Assembly (NCBI RefSeq): GCF_023008585.1
Contig: NZ_CP095390.1
Location: forward strand, 1,302,001 to 1,366,000
Source: Natribaculum breve
GTDB taxonomy: Archaea; Halobacteriota; Halobacteria; Halobacteriales; Natrialbaceae
Length of the DNA stretch: 64,000 nt
Direction: 5' to 3'
Made by a program: the position numbers and the translations under genes
Shown here: positions 36,430-45,344 of the stretch, in pieces
How the letters are laid out: each line of letters opens with the position of its first letter
Numbering within the stretch: position 1 is the stretch's first letter
The notes under the pieces: generated by a model
The model's input: the letters and a program-made list of their open reading frames with translations, nothing else
Told to the model about the DNA's origin: nothing
Databases searched by the model: none

Positions 36430-37710
36430 ATGACGTCGGAACCGCGAGTGATCGTCGCCGGCGGGGGCCTCGCCGGTCTCGTCGCTGCTCGCCACCTCGC
36501 AGCCGGTGGCGTCGCCGTCACGCTGTTCGAACGTCGCGAGGACGTCGGCGGCCGCGTCCGGACCGTCGACCGCGACGGCTACCGGTTCGACAGGGGGTTT
36601 CAGGTGCTCTTTACCGCCTACCCCGCCGTCCAGCGCGAACTCGACCTCGAGGCGCTGGACCTCCGACGGTTCGCCCCCGGTGCCTGTATCGCACGGCCGG
36701 ACCACCGGTCGACGCTGTCGGACCCCCTTCGAGATCCGCGCGCGCTCCCGACGACGCTGTTCAATCCGGATCTCACCGTCGGCGACAAACTGCATCTGCT
36801 TCAACTTCGCAGGCGACTCGAGCGGACCGATCCGGAGGTCGTCTTCTCCGGCGAGGACGGCTCGATCGACGAGTACCTCCGCGAACGGGAGTTCACCGAC
36901 CGGTTCGTCGAGAACTTCGCCGCACCGTTCTACGGCGGCATCACGCTCGATCGCTCGCTGTCGACTTCCCGCCGCGTCTTCGAGTACACGTTCAAGGCGC
37001 TCTCTGAGGGCGACATCGCCGTTCCCGCCACGGGGATGGGAGCGATCCCGCGACAGCTCGCGGCGCGCGCCCGCCAGGCCGGGGCGACCGTCGAGACGGG
37101 AACGACGGTCGAATCCATCTCGCAGGGCGGCGACGGCGTGGTGGTGACCGCCGACGGCGAGACCCTCGAGGCGGACGCCGTGGTCGTCGCGACCGACCCG
37201 CCGACCGCGCGCGACCTCACCGGCGTCGCGAGCGTGCCGACGACGGCGCGGGCCTGCGTGACCCAGTACTACGCGCTCCGGGGGGGAATCGACCTCGAGA
37301 CGGGAAAGCGGCTGCTGTTGAACGCGACCGAGCAGGGGCCGAACCACGTCGTCCCCCACAGCGACGTCGCGCCCGAGTACGCGCCCGACGACGCGACGCT
37401 CGTGAGCGCGACCTACCTCGGCGAGCGCGAGGAAGGTGACGACGAACTCGCCGCGGTCAGCCGGCGGACGCTCGAGTCGTGGTATCCCGAGCGCCGGTTC
37501 GACCGGTTCGAGGCCGTTCACACGGAGCGCGTGGCGTTCGCCCAGTTCGCCCAGCCGCCCGGAATCCACGACCGACTCCCCGACGTTCGCGACCCCGAGG
37601 GTGCCGTCTACCTCGCCGGCGACTACACGCGGTGGTCGTCGATTCAGGGAGCGATGGAGAGCGGTCGGGTGGCGGCGAAGGCCGTCGTCGAGGACCTCTC
37701 GTCTGCGTGA
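36430..37710 (+). CDS. FAD-dependent amine oxidase/desaturase-like oxidoreductase
   Basis: A 426-residue flavoprotein. The dinucleotide fold is VIVAGGGLAGLVAARHL (near 7-23) with ERREDVGGRVRT; the second FAD segment at the C-terminus is AVYLAGDYTRWSSIQGAMESG. It belongs to the phytoene desaturase/protoporphyrinogen oxidase/amine oxidase superfamily. A TATA-like CTTTATAC element precedes it by about 28 nt. The substrate is unknown; there is no carotenoid cluster nearby. Confidence 0.8.
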   Translation: MTSEPRVIVAGGGLAGLVAARHLAAGGVAVTLFERREDVGGRVRTVDRDGYRFDRGFQVLFTAYPAVQRELDLEALDLRRFAPGACIARPDHRSTLSDPLRDPRALPTTLFNPDLTVGDKLHLLQLRRRLERTDPEVVFSGEDGSIDEYLREREFTDRFVENFAAPFYGGITLDRSLSTSRRVFEYTFKALSEGDIAVPATGMGAIPRQLAARARQAGATVETGTTVESISQGGDGVVVTADGETLEADAVVVATDPPTARDLTGVASVPTTARACVTQYYALRGGIDLETGKRLLLNATEQGPNHVVPHSDVAPEYAPDDATLVSATYLGEREEGDDELAAVSRRTLESWYPERRFDRFEAVHTERVAFAQFAQPPGIHDRLPDVRDPEGAVYLAGDYTRWSSIQGAMESGRVAAKAVVEDLSSA

Positions 37711-37789
37711 GCGGCGTACACCCGCCGTCGACGCCACGGCCACGAGTGCAACCACACCGTTGACGTACGTCCGCCCCGTCGAGTAACCG

Positions 37790-38632
37790 ATGGCAACGCT
37801 CGAGGTTTCCGACGGAACGCTCTGGTACAACGAGGTCGGTGACGGGCCGCCGCTCGTGTTCGTCCACGGCGGCTGGATGAACGGCGACGCCTGGCGACCG
37901 CAGGTCGACCGGTTCGCCGACGAGTATCGGACGATCACGCTCGACGTCCGCGGCCACGGTCGGACCGGGACGACCGACCGGGATCGGTACTCCGTCTCGC
38001 TTTTCGCCGACGACCTCGAGTCGCTGCTCGCGTCGCTCGAGGTCGAACGACCGATCCTCTGTGGGCTCTCGCTCGGGTCGATGATCGTCCAGGAGTACCT
38101 CGACCGCCACCCCGACCGGGCGGCGGGAGCGATCCTCGCGGGACCGGTCCGATCGATGCCGCCGGTCGACGTCCCGACCGGCGTGAAGCCGTTTCTCTCG
38201 CCGTTGCCGGCGCTCACGGCCACGCTCTCCGTCGCCGGGCCGCAGGCCACGTTCCGCTCGCTGCTCGGATCGATCCGCACGGTGACCAGCGGGCCGTGGC
38301 TGTCGACCGACTCGGCGATTCGATCGCAGGCGATGGAGGCGGTCGGGAACGTCTCGCGCGCGGAGTTTCGGAAGATCTTCGACGCGCTCTACGCGTTCGA
38401 CCCGCCCGAGCTGTCCCACGTCACGACGCCGACGCTCGTCGTCTACGGCGAGGCCGAAGCGCCACCGGTCAAACGACAGGGGAGACGGATCGCGGCGGCC
38501 GTCGACGACGGCCGGTGGACGGAGGTGCCCGACGCAGGACACCTCGTCAACCAGGACAATCCGCAGACGTTCAACGACGTCTGTGCCGCGTTTCTCTCGG
38601 ATATCGACGCGACGGCGTCGCGAGCGCTCTGA
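37790..38632 (+). CDS. Alpha/beta hydrolase
   Basis: A 280-residue alpha/beta hydrolase. Oxyanion HGGWMNGDAW (near 24-33), nucleophile elbow GLSLGSM (Ser near 88), acid in VVYGEAEAP and His in PDAGHLVNQDNP (near 250). No signal peptide. It lies 79 nt downstream of the FAD oxidoreductase on the same strand and may be co-transcribed with it. The closest named families are generic esterase/peroxidase-like hydrolases; the substrate is unknown. Confidence 0.8.
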   Translation: MATLEVSDGTLWYNEVGDGPPLVFVHGGWMNGDAWRPQVDRFADEYRTITLDVRGHGRTGTTDRDRYSVSLFADDLESLLASLEVERPILCGLSLGSMIVQEYLDRHPDRAAGAILAGPVRSMPPVDVPTGVKPFLSPLPALTATLSVAGPQATFRSLLGSIRTVTSGPWLSTDSAIRSQAMEAVGNVSRAEFRKIFDALYAFDPPELSHVTTPTLVVYGEAEAPPVKRQGRRIAAAVDDGRWTEVPDAGHLVNQDNPQTFNDVCAAFLSDIDATASRAL

Positions 38633-38657
38633 ACGCGCGCCGCGCTAGATCGACCGC

Positions 38658-39368
38658 TCACAGCAGCCGCCGACACTCGCCCAGCGGGGGAAACCAGAGC
38701 GTCTCCTCGCCTTTGACGTCCCTGACCGCCGGGTAGAACGCGTCGGCGTCGGTCACGACCGGCGTCTGGAAGTCACCGCTGCGCATTCCGTTGACCGTCG
38801 ACCCGGGCGCGAGACGGGTAAACGCCGGGAGGACCACCACGTCGGCCCCGTCGTACGTCCCGGGGCCGTACAGCAGACACGGCAGTTTCCGGCCGTCGAC
38901 CGACAGCGCCGGGTGGTCGTGCCCGACGACGTACCGCTCCGCATCCGCCGTCGGCACCTCGTGTCCGTGCAACGCGACGGTCTCGCCGTCCTCGAGTCGG
39001 TACTCGGCCACCGTCTCGCCGTCGTAGACGCCCTCGAGCATCGCGTCGTGGTTGCCCGGCGTGACGACGAGCGTCGCGCCCGCGGCGTCGGTGGCTGCCA
39101 CGAGGTCCGCGACCGTCTCCTCGACGCCGCGTGGAACGCGCGAGAACGAGTGCAACAGGTCGCCCGCGATCACGACCGTTCCGGGTGAGAATCGCTCGAG
39201 CAGCCCCTCGAGGCGAGAGACGGCGTCCGATCCGTCTGCGAGCGGCGCGTCGACGGTCGACGCCGCGGCCCGTCCCAGGTGGACGTCGGCGACGACGAGC
39301 GTCTCGGCCGACGGCAGGTAGACGGCCCGGTCGGCGACGGAAAAGGGAACGTCGACCGCGGTCGTCAT
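38658..39368 (-). CDS. Metallophosphoesterase (YkuE/LpxH-like fold)
   Basis: A 236-residue calcineurin-like phosphoesterase with intact metal motifs: VADVHLGR (near 26-33), IAGDLLHS (near 67-74), TPGNHDAM (near 101-108), LHGHEV and VVGHDHPAL. Archaeal members of this group sit next to, or fuse with, DNA helicases or sortases; no function is known. Its ATG overlaps the stop of the archaeosortase gene (ATGA), so the two genes are translationally coupled. Confidence 0.85.
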   Translation of the reverse strand: MTTAVDVPFSVADRAVYLPSAETLVVADVHLGRAAASTVDAPLADGSDAVSRLEGLLERFSPGTVVIAGDLLHSFSRVPRGVEETVADLVAATDAAGATLVVTPGNHDAMLEGVYDGETVAEYRLEDGETVALHGHEVPTADAERYVVGHDHPALSVDGRKLPCLLYGPGTYDGADVVVLPAFTRLAPGSTVNGMRSGDFQTPVVTDADAFYPAVRDVKGEETLWFPPLGECRRLL

Positions 39369-40300
39369 CGCTCGGGCTCGCCGCCGTCGGCTCGCACCGA
39401 CGGGCCGAGGGCGTCCTCGAGGTCGTACTCGTTGCCGGTGAGCACGAACAGGACGTCCTCGAGGACGACGAGCACCTCGGGGACGATTCGGACGACGAGG
39501 TACGTGATGCCGACGAGTGCGACGACCGACAGCGTCTGGCCGATGTAGTTGTGAGCGACGAGAAACGAGGTGCGACTCGCCGGTTCGCCCATGTACGTAG
39601 TCACGACGTAGACCAGCGGCTCCTGCTGGAACCAGCCCCACGGCGAGGCCAGCCCGATGAAGACGTTGCGCAGGAAGTTGAGGAACCAGATGATGCCGAC
39701 CGCGAGGGCAAAGCCCGCTGCCTTGCGTCGCAGCGGCGCTTTGACGGCGGCGATCAGCCCGCCGAAGATCGCCATGCTTCCGATGCCCGTACAGGCCATG
39801 ACGATGTACGTGGTTCGACCGGTCACCGTCTCGTCGGGATCGAAGTCGAAGCGGCTCCGGTAGCCGTTCGCTCCCTCGACGAGGCCGGGACTGTAGCCGA
39901 GTTGCTCCATTCCCCAGTGGGCCTGGCTGGCCGTCGTCTCGATCAACCACGTGCGAACGAACGGAATCGTCTCCGCGGGCAGGTAGATCAGCCCCATGAA
40001 CGCGACCGCCTTCGAGAGCACGAGCAGCGAGTCCCGTCCCCGGAACAGGAGGACGGCCGTGTACAGCGACAGCGGGAGGGCTGCGAGACTCAGGATCGTC
40101 TCGATCGGACTCTGAACGTGATAGTAGTAGTGGGGCACGAGCGCCAGCCAGAAGACGCCGAAGATCACCCACGCGGCCGACGCGACGTACCGCGGCGCGT
40201 CCGAAACGTCGAGCCACTCCAGGAGGACCGACAGGACGAACGCACCGATCACGACCCACGCCAGGACGTCGGTGACAGAACTCGGGACCGAGAACGCCAT
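39365..40300 (-). CDS. artA: Archaeosortase A
   Basis: Membrane protease/transpeptidase that cleaves PGF-CTERM proteins such as the S-layer glycoprotein and links them to lipid. 311 residues with about eight membrane helices. The catalytic Cys is Cys170 in VMACTGIGS and the conserved Arg is Arg211 in NFLRNVFIG; a further conserved segment is SRTSFLVAHNYIGQ near 242-255. The ATG at 40300 is used; upstream in-frame sequence is non-membrane and overlaps the divergent promoter. It is coupled to the downstream metallophosphoesterase. Confidence 0.94.
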   Translation of the reverse strand: MAFSVPSSVTDVLAWVVIGAFVLSVLLEWLDVSDAPRYVASAAWVIFGVFWLALVPHYYYHVQSPIETILSLAALPLSLYTAVLLFRGRDSLLVLSKAVAFMGLIYLPAETIPFVRTWLIETTASQAHWGMEQLGYSPGLVEGANGYRSRFDFDPDETVTGRTTYIVMACTGIGSMAIFGGLIAAVKAPLRRKAAGFALAVGIIWFLNFLRNVFIGLASPWGWFQQEPLVYVVTTYMGEPASRTSFLVAHNYIGQTLSVVALVGITYLVVRIVPEVLVVLEDVLFVLTGNEYDLEDALGPSVRADGGEPER

Positions 40301-40538
40301 CGCCGGTTCCACGACGCGCGCGAGTGACGCGACCCGAGGTTCGACACCGACAGACGATGATAGCGGGGCCACCGCTGACGCTGACGACATTGTTCGTCTC
40401 GACACCACGGCCCCATCCGCAATCAACCTGACGCCTTCGGTGAGTGTCCTCGAGTGGACGGGGTCCGCGTCTACGGCAGAGACGGCCCGTCTCGAGTGGA
40501 CCGCGTACTTTTTGCCAGCGCCGAAAGAACTGAGGGAC

Positions 40539-41318
40539 ATGGTCGACGTCCTCGACAACAAACGAGCGGCGACGCGGTTTCGCATTCTGGTCGAGATCGC
40601 AGAACGCCAGCCGGCGGTCAGTCAGGGAGAGATCGCCGACGAAGTAGACGTGACGAGTCAGGCGGTCAGCGAGTACATCCGTGCGCTCGTCGACGACGGG
40701 CTGGTCGAGAAAGAGGGGCGCTCTCGGTATCGCGTCACCAAGGAGGGCGTCGACTGGCTCTTCCAGGCCGCAGGCGACGTTCGCCGGTTCGCCGACCACG
40801 TCACCGAAGACGTCCTCGGCGCGATGGGCGAAGACGCCGCCATCGCGACCGACGACCTGTCGGAAGGCGACACAGTCTCGCTGTCCGTCAGAGACGGCCT
40901 CCTCCACGCCAGCCCGGGGACCGAGGGACCGGCGACCGGCGTCGCGACGACAGACGCCGCCGCCGGCACCGACGTCGGCGTCACGAGCTTCGAGGGCGTC
41001 ATCGACCTCGAGCCGGGCTCGGTGACGGTGTGGCAGGTTCCGGCGGTCCGCGCGGGCGGCAGCCGTGCCGTCGACGTCGATCAGATCGCCGACGGCTGTG
41101 CGGACGCCGACCTCGTCGCCGCCGCCGGCGTCGAAGCCGTCGTCTCGCTGCGCGAGGCCGGCGTCGACCCCGACGTGACCTTCGCCGTCGGCGAGGTCGC
41201 AGCCGACGCCGCAGAACGCGGCCTCGAGGTGGCCGTCGTCGCCACGATCGACGCCGTCGGACGCGTCACCGACACGCTCAGAGACGGCGACGTGACCTAC
41301 GAAGTGCTCGAGGCCTAG
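40539..41318 (+). CDS. MarR-like HTH protein with C-terminal domain
   Basis: A 259-residue regulator. Residues 1-90 form a winged helix (RFRILVEIAERQPAVSQGEI, VTSQAVSEYIRALVDDGLV, wing RYRVTKEG). Residues 115-259 form an acidic, repetitive alpha/beta domain typical of haloarchaeal proteins and possibly a ligand sensor. An ACTTTTTG element lies about 28 nt upstream of the ATG. It is transcribed divergently from artA with 238 nt between the starts; similar HTH proteins accompany artA in other haloarchaea, from memory. Confidence 0.75.
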   Translation: MVDVLDNKRAATRFRILVEIAERQPAVSQGEIADEVDVTSQAVSEYIRALVDDGLVEKEGRSRYRVTKEGVDWLFQAAGDVRRFADHVTEDVLGAMGEDAAIATDDLSEGDTVSLSVRDGLLHASPGTEGPATGVATTDAAAGTDVGVTSFEGVIDLEPGSVTVWQVPAVRAGGSRAVDVDQIADGCADADLVAAAGVEAVVSLREAGVDPDVTFAVGEVAADAAERGLEVAVVATIDAVGRVTDTLRDGDVTYEVLEA

Positions 41319-41323
41319 GATCT

Positions 41324-41410
41324 CACAACGATGGCTGTGACTGGTCGCCGACGCCACCGCACGATGGGGTCGCGGTTGCGGCGGTACAGACTCACAGCCA
41401 ACGTTATCAG
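41324..41410. repeat. Palindromic element family 1, copy 3
   Basis: Full-length copy between the 3' ends of convergent genes. Outer arms CAACGATGGCTGTGA and TCACAGCCAACGTT, inner arms GCCGACGCCACCGC and GCGGTTGCGGCGG. Read from the right it begins CTGATAACG; that TGA is the stop codon of the minus-strand DnaJ-domain gene, while the plus-strand HTH gene stops 6 nt before the other end. Confidence 0.9.
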
Positions 41411-42006
41411 TCGGCGTGTTCTTTCGCCGTCACGTACGCTTCCTGGACGCGACGGAACGACTCCTCGTCGCCGCCGTGGTCGGGGTGGACCTCCTTGACT
41501 CGCTCCCGGTAGGCGGACTTGATCTCGTCTCGATCCGCCGTCGTCGGCAGTCCGAGCGCCTCGAAGGCGAGGCGCGTTCGCTCCTGGAAGTCCATCGGAT
41601 CGGGACCCACCTCGGGGACCTCGAACGGGAGTCGCCGCCCGAGGTGGCTGCCGGGCATCTCGTGTTCGACGAGGATCGGGTACGTGTCGGTCGCGTTCTG
41701 GATTCGGAAGAACGCGTGTGCGTCGAACGTCACCGCGACGTCGCGCTCGGGCAGGTAGAATTCGACCGACTCCCCGGCGATCGGGTGATCCTCCGCGAAG
41801 CGCTCGCCGATCCGCTGGAGGTACTCGCGGATCTCGACGCGCCGGCGGTCCTCGCTCGAGTACGTCCGCTCGCCGCCGGGCGATCGGTTCGGGAACAGCC
41901 GTTCGCCGACGAGGAACAACCCCGCGGCAAACGCCGTGAACACGGCCCCGAGAGCAAGCCCGGTGAGGACGACCGGCGGAATCGCGTCGACGACCTCGGT
42001 TGGCAC
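41407..42006 (-). CDS. DnaJ-domain membrane protein
   Basis: A 199-residue protein with an N-terminal membrane helix (VVLTGLALGAVFTAFAAGLFLVG, about 12-34) and a C-terminal J domain (about 148-199) that retains the HPD triad in VKEVHPDHGG. The middle region (EYLQRIGERFAEDHP to FEVPEVGP) is soluble and unrecognised. It probably recruits DnaK to the membrane. The stop codon is provided by palindromic element 1, copy 3. Confidence 0.82.
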   Translation of the reverse strand: MPTEVVDAIPPVVLTGLALGAVFTAFAAGLFLVGERLFPNRSPGGERTYSSEDRRRVEIREYLQRIGERFAEDHPIAGESVEFYLPERDVAVTFDAHAFFRIQNATDTYPILVEHEMPGSHLGRRLPFEVPEVGPDPMDFQERTRLAFEALGLPTTADRDEIKSAYRERVKEVHPDHGGDEESFRRVQEAYVTAKEHAD

Positions 42007-42080
42007 GCTCGGCTATAGGATGTGGGTCCTAAAGAATTTCTCGTCACGCGTCGCACAGTTCGACCGCCGCCGGCAGACGA

Positions 42081-42848
42081 TCAGCCGATGTATCGCAGGT
42101 CGTCGTCGCTCGGCACGTCCATCGATTGCTGGTTTTCCATCTCCTGGATCTTGCCGATGACCTCCTCCATCTCGTCGGCGCGTTCGTCCAGCGACTCGTA
42201 GTCGAGTTCGAACTCGAGGCGGGTCTCGAGCACCTCGAGGACCGCACGCGCGCTTTTCGGATCGACGAGGTAGCCGCTGGTCTCACCCATCAGACACGCT
42301 GCCTCGAAGCCGCGCCGTCCGCCGAGTCCGAGCAACAGGCCGCTGACGCCGACGATGCCGCCGGCCGGTTCGTCCTCGCGGAACTCGACGCCCGCCTCCT
42401 CGAGTGGCTCGAGTAGCGACTCGTGGCTGACGGCTCCGAGGACGGCGTACTCGTCGATGAGTTCGCCGGTCGGAACGCCGCCGAGTGCGTACAGTTCCGT
42501 GACGCCGAATTCCTCGGCGACGTCGAGAAACGCGTCCGTGAGGAGGTAGTGTCCGTCGTTCGACTGGGCCTGGTGGTCGCCGGTCAAAACGAGCACGTCC
42601 CGTCCCTCGGGCACCTCGACCGCGTAGAGTTCCGCACACGTCAGGTCGGCGACGCCACCGTCGATCGAGACCTGTGGCGGGAACTCCCGCGAGTAGATCC
42701 GTCGGACGAGCGTGCTCTCGTCTTCGAGTTCCTCCAGTACGTGCTCTGCGGCGAGTTTTCCGACGTGTCCGACGCCCGGCAACCCCTCGACGAGTACGGG
42801 GTCGTCGAGGTCGACCTCCGCGACCGCGTCGATGTCGAGTTCGTCCAT
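42081..42848 (-). CDS. PAC2-family proteasome assembly chaperone
   Basis: A 255-residue protein of the PAC2 family (archaeal PbaA-like). Signatures: LVEGLPGVGHVGKLAAEHV (near 19-37), VLTGDHQAQSNDGHYLL, LGGVPTGE, and GVSGLLLGLGGRRGFEAACLMGE, then a C-terminal helical tail. It is the last gene of the L44e-S27e-aIF2alpha-Nop10 operon, 3 nt after nop10, the same arrangement as in many archaea. Confidence 0.9.
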   Translation of the reverse strand: MDELDIDAVAEVDLDDPVLVEGLPGVGHVGKLAAEHVLEELEDESTLVRRIYSREFPPQVSIDGGVADLTCAELYAVEVPEGRDVLVLTGDHQAQSNDGHYLLTDAFLDVAEEFGVTELYALGGVPTGELIDEYAVLGAVSHESLLEPLEEAGVEFREDEPAGGIVGVSGLLLGLGGRRGFEAACLMGETSGYLVDPKSARAVLEVLETRLEFELDYESLDERADEMEEVIGKIQEMENQQSMDVPSDDDLRYIG

Positions 42849-42851
42849 ACC

Positions 42852-43034
42852 TTACCCGCGATTGCGACGCTTAAGAGCGCGTCGGTACTCGCCGTACGGA
42901 TCGGCCGGATCGAACGGCGCGGGGGCGCTGTTTACCGCGTCGGCACCACACTCCGGACAGGTCGACGAGAGGGTATAGACCGGGCGGTCGTGGGCCTCGC
43001 GCCACGCCGAACACACCCTGATGTCCGATTTCAT
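42852..43034 (-). CDS. nop10: H/ACA RNP protein Nop10
   Basis: A 60-residue component of the H/ACA ribonucleoprotein that guides rRNA pseudouridylation with Cbf5. The C-terminal helix matches the family (SAPAPFDPADPYGEYRRALK). The zinc ribbon has only three cysteines: Cys8 and the pair in TCPECG. The second Cys of the usual first CxxC is replaced (VCSAWREAHDRPVYTL), a change I believe is shared with other haloarchaeal Nop10 proteins. Linked to the aIF2-alpha gene (28-nt gap). Confidence 0.92.
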   Translation of the reverse strand: MKSDIRVCSAWREAHDRPVYTLSSTCPECGADAVNSAPAPFDPADPYGEYRRALKRRNRG

Positions 43035-43062
43035 CGAATCCTGCCTCCAGCCGTCGGCGTCG

Positions 43063-43863
43063 TCACTCGTCGTCGGTGCGCTGTTCGCGGTGGTACTCGC
43101 CCTCGCCGCCGCGGTCTTCGATCGCGGCGACCGCGCGCCGGGCGCTCGCCTCGAGTTGACTCTCGGCGGTCTTGTAGTTCGGCGCCTGGACTTTGATGCG
43201 GTACTCGGGTGCGCCGACGTACGTCACCTCGAGGTCGACTTCCTCGGGGACGTCTCCGTTACCCTCGGCCGCCTTGAGCGCCTCGCGAACGCCGTCGACG
43301 CCGCTCTCGGAGGGGTTCTCGAGGTCGACGTAGCCGGTGACGTTGACGTACGGCACCGAGACGTTCTCGCGGGCGGTCTCGACGATCGCGTCGATCTTCT
43401 CGTCGGCGAGGTCGGTGTTCTCGAGGGCCTCCTGGCCGTGGATTGCAGCCTGTTTGAAGCCGTCGTAGAGGCTCCCGTGTGCGGCGAGCAGTTCGTTCGC
43501 GATCGAGGTGTACTGTTCGTCCTCGATCTCCTCGCCGAAGGCCAGCTCCATCCAGTTGTCGGCCTTCTGTTCGTTCTTCCACTCCTGGATCTTGTCGGAG
43601 CGCTGGTGGTCGTTGACGTCTTTCAGCGAGAGGTCGATCTGCTGGGAAGACTCGTCGACGTCGAGTACCTTGCAGACGACGATCTGGCCCTCGCGGACGT
43701 GGTCGCGGACGTTCTTGATCCACCCGCTTGCGACCTCGGAGATGTGGATGAGGCCGCGTTTGTCCTCGTACTCCTCGAGATCGACGAAGACGCCGAAGTC
43801 CTCGATCTCGTCGATCTTGCCGACGACGAGTTCGCCGGGGTCGGGCCAGCCGCTGTACTTCAT
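43063..43863 (-). CDS. eif2a: Translation initiation factor aIF2 subunit alpha
   Basis: Alpha subunit of the initiator-tRNA-carrying factor aIF2. 266 residues: an N-terminal S1/OB domain ([17 protein letters not shown]...[20 protein letters not shown]), a helical middle domain (about 90-170) and a C-terminal alpha/beta domain that binds the gamma subunit ([19 protein letters not shown]). Its ATG overlaps the S27e stop by 4 nt. Part of the L44e-S27e operon. Confidence 0.95.
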   Translation of the reverse strand: MKYSGWPDPGELVVGKIDEIEDFGVFVDLEEYEDKRGLIHISEVASGWIKNVRDHVREGQIVVCKVLDVDESSQQIDLSLKDVNDHQRSDKIQEWKNEQKADNWMELAFGEEIEDEQYTSIANELLAAHGSLYDGFKQAAIHGQEALENTDLADEKIDAIVETARENVSVPYVNVTGYVDLENPSESGVDGVREALKAAEGNGDVPEEVDLEVTYVGAPEYRIKVQAPNYKTAESQLEASARRAVAAIEDRGGEGEYHREQRTDDE

Positions 43864-44033
43864 CGTGCTTCGACGGTCTCGACGATCTCGTGGTCGATCT
43901 CGGCTTTGCCACCGGTCGGGCGAGCCAGCGTCGTCCCGCAGACGGCACAGGCGACCTCCGTGGAGGCTTTGCCGAAGACGATCTGTTCGTTCTCGCAGTC
44001 ACTGCAGCGGACGGTGTAGAAGTTTCCTGCCAT
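43860..44033 (-). CDS. rps27e: 30S ribosomal protein S27e
   Basis: A 57-residue zinc-finger ribosomal protein: [20 protein letters not shown] then [18 protein letters not shown]. The four zinc-ligand cysteines (two CxxC) are intact. It is second in the L44e-S27e-aIF2alpha operon, 5 nt after L44e. Confidence 0.95.
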   Translation of the reverse strand: MAGNFYTVRCSDCENEQIVFGKASTEVACAVCGTTLARPTGGKAEIDHEIVETVEAR

Positions 44034-44038
44034 CGTGA

Positions 44039-44320
44039 TCACTCCTGGAACTCGAGTCGGCCGGCGCGCCACCCTTCGCGGAGGTGGGCCTTGCCGCATT
44101 CGCTGCAGCGGTACTTGAGGTCCGTCTTCTTCGTGGGCTTGTCGCCACCGGGCACCTTCGAGAAGCGACCGGCGTTCCCGATGACCGCCTTGTTGCGGCG
44201 GGTTCGGCGAGCGTCCCACTTCATGCCGCTCGAGCGGCCCGTACGGACCTTCTCGACTTCGTGTTCCTGATGTTCGTTGCAGTGCGGGCAGTACGTGTTG
44301 AACCGGCGTGGCATCTGCAT
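44039..44320 (-). CDS. rpl44e: 50S ribosomal protein L44e
   Basis: A 93-residue ribosomal protein with the haloarchaeal start [20 protein letters not shown] and the C-terminal [14 protein letters not shown]; its zinc ligands (YCPHC and RCSEC) are retained. First gene of the operon with S27e, aIF2alpha, Nop10 and the PAC2 protein. The promoter probably lies in the 228-nt gap to the divergent gene at 44549. Confidence 0.95.
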   Translation of the reverse strand: MQMPRRFNTYCPHCNEHQEHEVEKVRTGRSSGMKWDARRTRRNKAVIGNAGRFSKVPGGDKPTKKTDLKYRCSECGKAHLREGWRAGRLEFQE

Positions 44321-44548
44321 AGTTATCTCACTTGCCGAGAGTTATGGCACGCCCGTTTAAAACGCGTTTGGTTCGCCGTCGGCCGAACTGTGGGAATCGC
44401 CCGCAGGGGCGACGACGCCGTTCGTGAGAACCGACGACGTGCACGCGGGACGGCACGTGCACGCGAAGCGACGGAGCGGCGACCGAAACCACCAGCGAGC
44501 GAACGAGCCTTCGAAGCGCTTAATTTCCCATCGCACGAACCGCCGGTC

Positions 44549-44815
44549 ATGAAGCGGCTCATCATCCACGGGGACCCGGGCATTCGGAAAGGCGCCGTCA
44601 TCGAGTACGACGGCAGAGAGGTGACCTGTTTCGGGATCAACCGCAACGGGGAGTGGCACGGACCCGACCGCGTCCAGCTCTGGTGTACCGTCGGCGACGA
44701 GACCGAGATCGAAGACTACGAGACCCGCAACTACACGCCACACTTCCTCGAGGTCGACCACGTCACCGCCGATGAAGTGACCGTCATCGAGCCACGAGGC
44801 GACGTCGCCGTCTGA
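44549..44815 (+). CDS. Small haloarchaeal protein (HAH_0734-like)
   Basis: An 88-residue protein with a beta-rich pattern (MKRLIIHGDPGIRKGAVIEY, EVTCFGINRNGEWHGP, VQLWCTVGDETEIEDYET) conserved in haloarchaea, including the HAH_0734 family; name from memory. The GDPG motif and Cys/His residues hint at a metal or nucleotide site, unproven. A CTTAATTT TATA element sits about 28 nt upstream of the ATG. It is divergent from the L44e operon. Confidence 0.7.
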   Translation: MKRLIIHGDPGIRKGAVIEYDGREVTCFGINRNGEWHGPDRVQLWCTVGDETEIEDYETRNYTPHFLEVDHVTADEVTVIEPRGDVAV

Positions 44816-45344
44816 TCGGTTCCCTTCTTCGCGAGGTCTCCCGGGAGCAGTGGTCTCGCCCGCGCCGTCGCGTCGACTCCCGTCCGATAATGATGGCTGT
44901 GGCTGGTTGCCGACGCGACCGCAAGACGGGTCGCGGTTGCGGCGGGAACGACTCACAGCTATCGTTGTGAGCGGCGGTCGCACGTCTGCCGTCGTCGTTC
45001 CCCGGTTTCCGTCGCAGCGTCGCTCGCTCGAGCGATCGTACCGAATCCGTCCCAAAATATCCGATACGTTTCCGAATGCTTTTACTCTCCGTGAACGCCG
45101 AATCCAAATAGATGATCCGGACCGTCGACGTCGTGGTCGGAGCGTCTCGATCCGTCCGGCGTCGTCACCCGCGCTGTCGCCACCACGGGTCACGTCGCTT
45201 TCCGACGGCAGAGCCGAGTCGACGACCCCGACGAGTGTCCGACGACGACGCCGACCGGGACTCGAGCGGTCGGCGCTCGCTTCCGACGCGATCGAACCGA
45301 CGATCGAAACCGGCCACCCGGCCACGGAACGCTCGAGGACGACG
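44816..45344. other. Intergenic region with palindromic element and leader
   Basis: About 530 nt without a convincing gene. It contains palindromic element 1 copy 4 (44884-44971) and, further right, a TATA-like GCTTTTAC at about 45075 followed 30 nt later by an ATG opening a 78-codon arginine-rich reading frame whose stop overlaps the gtrA-like ATG. The rest shows no structure that I can name. Confidence 0.6.
44884..44971. repeat. Palindromic element family 1, copy 4
   Basis: Full-length copy (CGATAATGATGGCTGTGGCT ... CACAGCTATCGTTGTGAG) with the inner GCCGACGCGACCGC / GCGGTTGCGGCGG pair. It lies about 70 nt after the stop codon of the HAH_0734-like gene and does not contribute a stop codon. 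Confidence 0.9.

Noticed and set aside
36403..38280. A 625-codon frame antisense to the FAD oxidoreductase
   Set aside because: Composition is Arg/Ala/Asp-rich with no domain motif; the plus-strand genes carry the FAD and hydrolase motifs.
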